From positions 1 to 5,560 of the forward strand of contig JAISLX010000144.1 in assembly GCA_031277045.1 (NCBI GenBank): DNA of 5,560 bases, written 5' to 3'. The translations under genes and the position numbers were made by a program. This document shows, piece after piece, positions 1 to 5,056 of this stretch (positions are counted from its first letter, which is position 1; every line of letters begins with the position of its first letter). The notes under the pieces were generated by a model. It searched no databases. It was given only the letters and a program-made list of their open reading frames with translations, and was not told the origin of the DNA. The stretch is from Treponema sp. GTDB taxonomy: Bacteria > Spirochaetota > Spirochaetia > Treponematales > Breznakiellaceae.

Positions 1-171
<171 letters not shown>

Positions 172-203
172 CGCGGTTTTTGGCCGGACACAGGTTTTTT
201 GAA

Positions 204-227
204 GGGCCGCCGCAAGGCGGCCCTTTT
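204..227 (+). terminator. Rho-independent terminator of enolase
   Basis: A perfect 8-bp GC-only stem (GGGCCGCC at 204-211 with GGCGGCCC at 216-223) encloses a GCAA tetraloop and is followed directly by TTTT (224-227). The stem can be extended by two A-T pairs at its base (202-203 with 224-225). The T-run lies only on the + side, so it serves enolase. The opposite strand reads into A-residues after the stem, so it does not look like a terminator for the convergent PHP gene. Confidence 0.9.
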
Positions 228-274
228 ATGCCCCGCGGTTTGTTTTGGGGCAGATCGGCAATGCGGCCGGGGCC

Positions 275-1039
275 TTAGCGCCGGGGCCGCCGGGCCAAGG
301 CCCGCGTAAGCGCCGCCATGTCGGCCTCTGTGCCGGGGCCGCCGGGCAGCAGTTCTTCCACCTCCGTGTCCAGTTCAAAGGGCCGCCGGGCCACATGCTC
401 CGGGTAGTGGGCGTCGCTGGAGGTGATAAGCGGATAGCCCAAGGTGTCCAGCGGCACGGCGCCGGACCCGTCCCCTGACATGGCTGCCGGGGGGATCCGC
501 GTACACTCCACGGCGGCCCAGGGCCCCGCCACTACGGCGCCCAACTGGCTGAACATGGAAAAGGCCGCCCGGTCCACATGGGCCGGGATAACGATGCCCC
601 CGTATTCCGCCGCCTTGGTCCCGATGGCGTCCACCGAAAGGTCCAGCGGGTTGACCAGGTAATACTCCACCTCTCCCAGAATGTTGTCTTCCTCGTCCAC
701 GTAGACCTGGTCCCCGGTTTTTTCCGGGTTGTTGGGGAAAGGGGTAAGGATACTGTAGGCGTAGTCGTTAAAGGCAAGGCAGGCCGCCAGGCCGGTAAAC
801 AGGCACAGGACGTGAATTTCCTCGCTGGTGGTGGCCTCCATGCCGTAGACGGGGATAATCCCCCGCCGGGCGCAGAGTTTGGCAAAGGCGGGGCAGTTGA
901 GGCTGGAATTGTGGTCCGTCAGGGCCAGGACTTTGACTCCCCGCGCGGCGGCGGTGTCCACCAGGAGCCGGGGCGAAAGGTCCAGGGAACCGCAGGGGGA
1001 AAGGCAGGAATGGTTGTGAAAGTCCGCCCGGAGGGACAT
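275..1039 (-). CDS. PHP-domain metal-dependent phosphoesterase (hydrogenase-cluster type)
   Basis: A 254-residue protein of the PHP (polymerase and histidinol phosphatase) superfamily, whose members hydrolyse phosphoesters with a cluster of two or three metal ions. All the metal-ligand motifs are visible: the HxH pair (H8, H10) in DFHNHSCLSPC, LTDHN at 40-44, GMEATT at 66-71 (E68), a histidine at 76, PAHVDR at 152-157 (H154) and SSDAH at 207-211 (D209, H211). It should therefore be active. The DFHNHSCLSPC start and the EEIHVLCLF stretch resemble the PHP proteins found next to DRTGG and ATPase genes in [FeFe]-hydrogenase clusters, not HisK or DNA polymerase PHP domains. No signal peptide is evident, so it is probably cytoplasmic. 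Its ATG shares one base with the upstream DRTGG stop (TGATG), after a G-rich stretch, GGGGGG four bases before the ATG, indicating translational coupling. It is the last gene of the minus-strand run. The substrate is unknown. Confidence 0.9.
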   Translation of the reverse strand: MSLRADFHNHSCLSPCGSLDLSPRLLVDTAAARGVKVLALTDHNSSLNCPAFAKLCARRGIIPVYGMEATTSEEIHVLCLFTGLAACLAFNDYAYSILTPFPNNPEKTGDQVYVDEEDNILGEVEYYLVNPLDLSVDAIGTKAAEYGGIVIPAHVDRAAFSMFSQLGAVVAGPWAAVECTRIPPAAMSGDGSGAVPLDTLGYPLITSSDAHYPEHVARRPFELDTEVEELLPGGPGTEADMAALTRALARRPRR

Positions 1040-1374
1040 CAGTCCCCCCGCAAAAGCCCGTAGAGCTTCCCCGATACGGTAAACTGGTTTTCCCCGGTCA
1101 GCAGCACCGCGATACCCTCGTCCCGGGCGGCTTCCAGCATGTCCTGAGGCAGGGGGCGGGAGTTGCAGACCACGATGGCGGTAATATTCACCAGGGTGGC
1201 CACTGCCACCGTGTTTTTGTGGGCTTGAATGGTGATAAGGGCGCCCCCGTCCCTGGCGTTCGCCATCACGTCGGAAAGTAGGTCCGATGTGTAGGCCCCG
1301 GTCAGAAGGCTGTCCTCAAATTCAGCCTGGACAATTTTCGCGTCCAGGGCCGCCGCCGCCTCCCGAATCGTCAT
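1039..1374 (-). CDS. Small DRTGG-domain protein
   Basis: A 111-residue single-domain protein of the DRTGG family. This domain also occurs in some phosphotransacetylases and in CBS-domain proteins, and as stand-alone proteins in hydrogenase gene clusters. Recognisable family blocks are TGAYTSDLLSDVMANA (25-40), the ITIQAHKNTVAVA stretch (48-60), a strand followed by NSRPLP (71-76), and a C-terminal LLTGENQFTVSGKLYGLL (91-108). The eponymous motif is degenerate: DSLLTGAY stands where DRxxTGGY is usual. No catalytic residues or iron-sulfur cysteine motif are visible, so a ligand-binding or partner role is the best inference. Translation starts at the ATG directly abutting the stop of the CBS-ATPase gene (TGAATG). 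A good Shine-Dalgarno, AGAGGAA, lies at 1381-1387, within the end of that gene, with GAGG 8 nt before the ATG. The tight linkage implies a joint function with the flanking ATPase and PHP proteins. Confidence 0.85.
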   Translation of the reverse strand: MTIREAAAALDAKIVQAEFEDSLLTGAYTSDLLSDVMANARDGGALITIQAHKNTVAVATLVNITAIVVCNSRPLPQDMLEAARDEGIAVLLTGENQFTVSGKLYGLLRGD

Positions 1375-2373
1375 TCAAGTTTCCTCTTTGGGGGAGTTGA
1401 TAAACACTGTGGAACAGACGGTTGTGCCCACGCCCAGCGTGGAATTTATCGAAAACTCGTCGCTGACACGCTTGGTGTTGGCAAGCCCCATGCCCGCGCC
1501 AAAACCCAGGGAGCGAATCCACTCGTTGGCGGTGGACCAGCCTTCCTGCAGGGCCAGGTTCACATCGGCAATTCCCGGCCCCGTGTCGCTGGCCACGATG
1601 ATCACCTTGTCGGGCTGAATGGTACAGTGGATGTTTCCCCCGCAGGAATGAACCACCTGGTTTATCTCCAGTTCGTAACTGGCAATGGATACCCGGCGGA
1701 TAATTTTTGGATCAAGGTTTCGCTGCTTTAAAGCTTTTTTTATCTCGGTAGAGGCCCGGCCCGCCAGCTCAAAATCGTATTTTACGGTGGTAAAATCCAT
1801 CTCCGAATAAGAAGAAGCGGCGGCGCCCATTTCCTTTTGGTGCATCTTTTCCAAACGCAGAACTTCCCGGTTCATTTCCACCAGCAGGGAACTGATCACA
1901 TCTTTGGAGCTGATAATCCCCACCAGTTCCTTGTTTTTGTTTACCACGGGAAAACGCCCATAACGGTACTTGTTTAGATAGGAAATGGCGAAGGAAAGGG
2001 GCATGTCGTCTTCCAGGACAATCACGTCTTTGGTCATCCGCTCCTCCGCCGGACAGTCGATAAAGCCCTTGTCCAGGGCGGTAACGATGTCGCCAATCGA
2101 GACAATTCCGGCAAGAACGCCGTTTTCGGCAATGGGCACCCCGGTGATGTAGTTTTCCCGCATCAGGGCCTGGATATAGCGCATGGTATCGGTCTTTTTC
2201 GCGGTGATTACCGCCGTTATCATAACGTCTTTGATTTTTAACTGGTAGATTAGTTCCAGCACCGCCGAGGGGGAATCGACCGTGCTGATGGGGATATCAA
2301 CTTTGACGGGGACCGGGGGCGAATCCGGGGGCTGTCCGCCCGGCGCTCCGGGAACGGACAGCTTATCGCTCAT
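1375..2373 (-). CDS. CBS-pair protein fused to an anti-sigma-kinase-like ATPase domain
   Basis: A 332-residue cytoplasmic regulator. A proline-rich N-terminus (about 1-30) leads to two CBS domains (about 47-103 and 110-164), each with the typical GVLAGIVSIGDIV or ELVGIISSKDVI ending. CBS pairs commonly bind AMP, ADP, ATP or related nucleotides. A charged, probably helical linker (165-192) joins them to a GHKL/HATPase_c domain (about 195-326). That domain shows an N-box, ASYELEINQVVHS (231-243), with E234 and N238 in the base and magnesium positions. It also has DTGPGI (263-268) and GFGAGMGLANT (290-300), then GVGTTV (314-319). This layout matches RsbT/RsbW/SpoIIAB-type serine kinases; no phospho-acceptor histidine domain is seen. 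The start chosen is the ATG at 2373, giving MSDKLS. An upstream start at 2469 would run into the HAD gene and add 32 unstructured residues. The SD before 2373 is weak, so coupling to upstream translation is likely. The phosphorylation target is unknown. Confidence 0.88.
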   Translation of the reverse strand: MSDKLSVPGAPGGQPPDSPPVPVKVDIPISTVDSPSAVLELIYQLKIKDVMITAVITAKKTDTMRYIQALMRENYITGVPIAENGVLAGIVSIGDIVTALDKGFIDCPAEERMTKDVIVLEDDMPLSFAISYLNKYRYGRFPVVNKNKELVGIISSKDVISSLLVEMNREVLRLEKMHQKEMGAAASSYSEMDFTTVKYDFELAGRASTEIKKALKQRNLDPKIIRRVSIASYELEINQVVHSCGGNIHCTIQPDKVIIVASDTGPGIADVNLALQEGWSTANEWIRSLGFGAGMGLANTKRVSDEFSINSTLGVGTTVCSTVFINSPKEET

Positions 2374-2423
2374 AAGATTCCGTATCCCGCCGGGATGTGC
2401 CGCGCCGCAGCGCCGCCTGTCAT
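2370..2423 (-). CDS. Possible 17-codon coupling ORF between the HAD and CBS-ATPase genes
   Basis: An ATG at 2423-2421 overlaps the HAD stop as ATGA. It opens a 17-codon frame (MTGGAAARHIPAGYGIL) whose TGA at 2372-2370 again overlaps the ATG of the CBS-ATPase gene as ATGA. The frame therefore exactly bridges the only gap in the operon. The peptide resembles nothing I recognise and is rich in small residues. It could be a leader that carries ribosomes across to a start codon with a weak ribosome binding site, or it could be coincidence. Any SD is poor: AAAGGG ends about 11 nt upstream. Confidence that it is translated is low. Confidence 0.25.
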   Translation of the reverse strand: MTGGAAARHIPAGYGIL

Positions 2424-3247
2424 GAGGGAGAACCCTTTCCCAGGATGTACTGTTCGATGATGCCGGCAACGCCGTCTTCCTCGTTGGACCATTCCGTTAC
2501 CAGATCGGCAATTTCCTTGATCCGCGCATCCCCGTTAATCATGGCGACCCCCGTACCGGCCCAGCGGATCATCGCCTCATCGTTCATGGAATCCCCGATG
2601 GCCATGACCGCGCTTTGCTCAATTTCCAGCATCCCGGCCACCCTGGCCAGGGCGCTTCCCTTGTCGACTCCCCTGGGCAGGATCTCCAAAAAGTAAGGTT
2701 TGCTTGTAAACAGGTTAATGTCGTTTCCCAGGTAGGTTCTGATAAGTATTTCCAGTGGCTGAAGCAGCATGGGATCCCCGGGAATCAGCAGCTTGTTGCA
2801 GCCCTTTCTGACAACGGCGTGAAAATCGTCCGCCACCACCTGCTTTAGACCTGTCAGTTTTTGATCGTAGCGGGTAAATTCGTTGGTTTTTGACACGTAC
2901 ATGATGTCGTCTTCGTAGACCTGGACCGGGAAGCCTTCCGCTGTCGCCAGATCGTAGACCGCCAGGGCGGTTTCCGTGTCCAGCCGGGCCTCCCAAATTA
3001 TCTTACCGGTGTTGCTTTCCTGAATAATCGTGCCGTTGCTGCAAATAATGTAACCGGGCCGCTTGGTCATTCCCAATATTCTGGAAAACCGCTCAAGGGC
3101 AGCGGGGATTCTGCCGGAGGCCAGCACTACCACGATCCCCTGGGCCACCGCTTTTTTTATTACATTCCGTGTGTGGTAAGAAATGGACAGATCGGAGCGC
3201 AAAAGGGTGTCGTCCAAATCTAAAACGAGCATCCGTATGGGTTCCAT
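2420..3247 (-). CDS. Cof-type (class IIB) HAD-superfamily phosphatase
   Basis: A 275-residue cytoplasmic hydrolase of the Cof/YidA type, which typically dephosphorylates sugar phosphates, nucleotides or related metabolites through a phospho-aspartate intermediate. The motifs are complete: DLDDTLL with nucleophile D10 and acid/base D12, ASGR at 43-46 (motif II, S44), a substrate-site SNGTII at 70-75, PRGVDKGSAL at 191-200 with motif III lysine K196, and GDSMND at 218-223 (motif IV). The region between about 85 and 190 is the C2 cap that sets specificity. Length fits the family. The ATG at 3247 is preferred. The frame is open to a TTG at 3295, but that would add 16 residues ahead of the fold and run through the promoter. 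A second ATG at 3232 (residue 6), with GGA about ten bases upstream, is also possible. It is the first gene of the minus-strand run and is divergent from parA. The substrate cannot be read from sequence. Confidence 0.9.
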   Translation of the reverse strand: MEPIRMLVLDLDDTLLRSDLSISYHTRNVIKKAVAQGIVVVLASGRIPAALERFSRILGMTKRPGYIICSNGTIIQESNTGKIIWEARLDTETALAVYDLATAEGFPVQVYEDDIMYVSKTNEFTRYDQKLTGLKQVVADDFHAVVRKGCNKLLIPGDPMLLQPLEILIRTYLGNDINLFTSKPYFLEILPRGVDKGSALARVAGMLEIEQSAVMAIGDSMNDEAMIRWAGTGVAMINGDARIKEIADLVTEWSNEEDGVAGIIEQYILGKGSPS

Positions 3248-3253
3248 AATGAT

Positions 3254-3282
3254 AGAATAAACCCATCTACCCCATAGTTCAA
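3254..3282 (-). promoter_or_regulatory. Candidate promoter for the HAD-CBS/ATPase-DRTGG-PHP run
   Basis: On the minus strand, TTGAAC (3282-3277) and TATTCT (3259-3254) are separated by 17 bp, each matching 4 of 6 sigma-70 consensus bases. The predicted +1 falls at 3247, the A of the HAD ATG, which would give a leaderless message. If the ATG at 3232 is used instead, the leader would be 15 nt. This is a sequence-only prediction of moderate strength. Confidence 0.45.
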
Positions 3283-3311
3283 TAGCAATCGGCAAACATA
3301 TTGGATATAAT
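3283..3311 (+). promoter_or_regulatory. Candidate promoter of parAB
   Basis: A perfect TATAAT lies at 3306-3311. A poor -35 candidate, TAGCAA (3283-3288), sits 17 bp upstream and matches 3 of 6 bases. The expected +1 is 3318, one base before the parA ATG at 3319, so the transcript would be leaderless or nearly so. No Shine-Dalgarno sequence precedes the parA ATG, which agrees with this. The -35 element directly abuts the -35 of the divergent HAD promoter. Confidence 0.55.
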
Positions 3312-3318
3312 CCACGCT

Positions 3319-4077
3319 ATGGGCAGAATTTATGTTTTTGTGAACCAGAAGGGGGGCGTAGGCAAGACCACTTCGGCGGTAAATATCGGCGCCTACCTCG
3401 CGGAAGAGGGAAAGTCTGTACTTCTGGTGGATTTTGATTCCCAGGCGAATCTGTCCAGCGGGATGGGGATAAACCCCCGTAAACCCGGGGTTTACGAACT
3501 GATTTCTGGCCAGGTATCCATAGAAACGGCTATCCGGGATACGGCTATTCCACGCCTCAAGGTAATTCCCGCCAGTATCGACCTGTCCGGGGCCGCGGTG
3601 GAGCTGATTGAGCAGGAAGACCGGGATCTGTTCCTAAAACGGTCCCTGGAGCCGGTCCGCCACAGCTTCGATTACATCCTTATCGACTGCCCCCCCAGCC
3701 TGGGAGTGCTTACGCTGAACGGCATGGCCGCGGCGGACGCGGTGCTTATCCCCATGCAGTGTGAGTATTTCGCGATGGAGGGGCTTTCCCTGCTGCTGCA
3801 AACCATCAAGCGGATTCAAAAGGGCCTGAACCCCGCTCTGGATATTGGGGGCATTTTTTTTACGATGTTCGACTCCCGCACCCGGCTGGCCCAGGACGTG
3901 ATAAAACAGGTAAGCGCTTATTTTAAGCGCAAGGTGTTTGCGACCATTATTCCCCGCAATGTACGGCTTTCGGAGGCGCCTTCCCACGGGCTTCCCATTT
4001 CCATCTACGATCCCCAGTGCGCGGGGGCCCGCGCCTATCAGAACCTGGCCAGGGAGGTTATCAACCGTGGCGCTTAA
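3319..4077 (+). CDS. parA: Chromosome-partitioning ATPase ParA (Soj)
   Basis: A 252-residue ParA/MinD-type ATPase. It binds DNA non-specifically as an ATP dimer and is driven by ParB to move replication origins apart. The deviant Walker A box KGGVGKTT is at 11-18, with signature lysine K11 and K16. The Walker A' motif VDFDSQANLS (37-46) carries D38 and D40, and Walker B is IDCPPSLG (122-129). The C-terminal PRNVRLSEAPSHGLPI block holds the basic DNA-contact region of Soj proteins. Length is typical for chromosomal Soj, and there is no N-terminal HTH as in plasmid P1-type ParA. The ATG at 3319 is chosen because MGRIYVFVNQKGG is the normal family start. The frame is open to a TTG at 3301, but that codon and the six it adds overlie the TATAAT box. 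parB follows with an 11-nt overlap. A 19-bp palindrome lies inside the gene at 3478-3496. Confidence 0.96.
   Translation: MGRIYVFVNQKGGVGKTTSAVNIGAYLAEEGKSVLLVDFDSQANLSSGMGINPRKPGVYELISGQVSIETAIRDTAIPRLKVIPASIDLSGAAVELIEQEDRDLFLKRSLEPVRHSFDYILIDCPPSLGVLTLNGMAAADAVLIPMQCEYFAMEGLSLLLQTIKRIQKGLNPALDIGGIFFTMFDSRTRLAQDVIKQVSAYFKRKVFATIIPRNVRLSEAPSHGLPISIYDPQCAGARAYQNLAREVINRGA
3478..3496. repeat. 19-bp palindrome inside parA
   Basis: CGTAAACCC (3478-3486) and GGGTTTACG (3488-3496) are perfect 9-bp inverted arms around one central G. The site encodes part of the PRKPGVYE stretch of ParA. It does not resemble the canonical parS sequence (TGTTTCACGTGAAACA). It may be a protein-binding site or a chance product of codon choice. 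Confidence 0.6.
4051..4059 (+). promoter_or_regulatory. Ribosome binding site deciding the parB start
   Basis: AGGGAGGTT lies within the last codons of parA, seven bases before a GTG at 4067. It is the strongest SD-like sequence seen in the window. It supports the GTG start over the much longer open frame that runs upstream to 3938. Confidence 0.8.
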
Positions 4078-5056
4078 AAAACTCGGTCTTGGAAAGGGCC
4101 TGGATGCCCTGATTTTGCCGGAAGAGGACATTGCCCCCGCGGCCGGGGAATTCAAAGTACCTCTGGATAAACTGAAACCCAACCCGGAGCAGCCCCGCCG
4201 CTACTTTGGGGAGGAAGAGCTAAAGGAACTGGCCAACTCCATCAGGGAACACGGCATTATAGAACCTGTCATTGTTCAGAAAGATGGGGACAATTACACC
4301 ATTATAGCCGGGGAACGCCGCTGCCGGGCGGCCCGGATGGCGGGTTTAGAGGAAATTCCGGTCTTAATCCGGTCTTATACGCAGGAAGCCCGGCTGGAAA
4401 TTGCCCTGATCGAGAATATCCAGCGTGCCGATCTTAACCCCATAGAAGAAGCCCGCGCCTACAAAAACCTTATGGATGTAACGGGCCTTTCCCAGGATTC
4501 GGTGGCCGCCAAGGTGGGGAAAAACCGTTCCACCGTGGCAAACGCCCTGCGGCTGCTCCGGCTGCCCCCGCCGATCCAGGAAAGTCTTGAACGGGGTGAA
4601 ATTTCCCCGGGCCACGCCCGCGCCATCCTCCAGGCCGCCGGGGCCGGCGGGCAGGAAACCCTGTTCCGGGAGATTCGTGAGCGGGGCCTTTCCGTCCGGG
4701 AAGCGGAACGCAGGGCGGGGGAACTGGGCGGAGAACCCAAAACCGGGGACAAGCCGGTAAATGAAATGCTGATTACCGGCGATCCGGCGACAGGAACGCC
4801 GGTAATCCCCGCGGAACCGGAAAGCCCCGCCGCACAGCAACCCGATCCCGCAGCCTCCGCCGCGAAACAGTCCGCTTCCGTACCTCCGGTGGAAACCCGC
4901 AGGCCCCCGGAACTAACCGGCATGGAAGCGAAGCTTATCGAACGCTTCGGCACCAAGGTATCCATCCAGGGCAGTCTGGACAAAGGCAGCATCCGCATCG
5001 ACTACTATTCGATGGATGACCTGGACCGACTCTACAACATTATCCTGGGAATGTAG
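4067..5056 (+). CDS. parB: Chromosome-partitioning protein ParB (Spo0J)
   Basis: A 329-residue ParB, the CTP-dependent DNA clamp that loads at parS, spreads along DNA and stimulates ParA. The N-terminal ALKKLGLGKGLDALI is the conserved ParA-stimulating peptide. The nuclease-like/CTP-binding domain (about 30-130) contains QPRRYF, the GERRCRAA motif (82-89) and ENIQRADLNPIEEA (116-129). The KorB-type HTH spans about 138-166 (LSQDSVAAKVGKNRSTVANAL), followed by the LERGEISPGHARAIL helices. A Pro/Ala-rich, probably disordered linker runs from about 218 to 283. The C-terminal dimerisation domain (284-329) ends in the usual IDYYSMDDLDRLYNIIL pattern. The GTG at 4067 is the start, because it has an excellent SD and gives the normal family N-terminus. 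The gene overlaps parA by 11 nt, implying coupled translation. The linker DNA carries an 11-bp inverted repeat. No terminator is visible after the stop, which lies next to an integrase remnant. Confidence 0.96.
   Translation: MALKKLGLGKGLDALILPEEDIAPAAGEFKVPLDKLKPNPEQPRRYFGEEELKELANSIREHGIIEPVIVQKDGDNYTIIAGERRCRAARMAGLEEIPVLIRSYTQEARLEIALIENIQRADLNPIEEARAYKNLMDVTGLSQDSVAAKVGKNRSTVANALRLLRLPPPIQESLERGEISPGHARAILQAAGAGGQETLFREIRERGLSVREAERRAGELGGEPKTGDKPVNEMLITGDPATGTPVIPAEPESPAAQQPDPAASAAKQSASVPPVETRRPPELTGMEAKLIERFGTKVSIQGSLDKGSIRIDYYSMDDLDRLYNIILGM
4771..4807. repeat. 11-bp inverted repeat in the parB linker region
   Basis: GATTACCGGCG (4771-4781) and CGCCGGTAATC (4797-4807) are perfect inverted arms around a 15-nt loop. 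A third copy of the core, GCCGGTAA, lies at 4753-4760 in the same direction as the right arm. The repeat lies in the stretch encoding LITGDPATGTPVIPA, the low-complexity linker where insertions are tolerated. There is no T-run after it, so it is not a standard terminator. Confidence 0.65.

Noticed and set aside
229..252. Hairpin TGCCCC / GGGGCA with a 12-nt loop downstream of the PHP gene on the minus strand
   Set aside because: The stem is only 6 bp, the loop is large and no T-run follows on the minus strand, so it is not convincing as a terminator.
263..290. GC-rich inverted GCGGCC / GGCCGC around the PHP stop codon
   Set aside because: The arms are only 6 bp, made of common GC-rich words, with no T-run; likely composition alone.
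578..1063. Open frame of 161 codons on the + strand
   Set aside because: It lies antisense to the PHP gene, has no recognisable domain, and is explained by the GC-rich codon use of the real gene.
2374..2469. 32-residue N-terminal extension of the CBS-ATPase protein
   Set aside because: It overlaps the end of the HAD gene and encodes no recognised structure; the ATG at 2373 is the more natural start.
3938..4066. 43-codon N-terminal extension of ParB upstream of the GTG
   Set aside because: It would overlap the parA end by about 140 bases and lacks an SD and family similarity, while the GTG at 4067 has both.
3634..4182. Open frame of 182 codons on the - strand
   Set aside because: It is antisense to the parA and parB coding sequence, whose motifs are unmistakable; the encoded peptide has no family features.
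4459..4998. Open frame of 179 codons on the - strand
   Set aside because: It is antisense to parB; its Ser/Gly/Pro-rich composition is typical of a shadow of GC-rich DNA.
4913..5053. C-terminal part of the minus-strand integrase frame as real protein
   Set aside because: It is exactly antisense to the conserved ParB dimerisation domain and has no integrase catalytic motifs.
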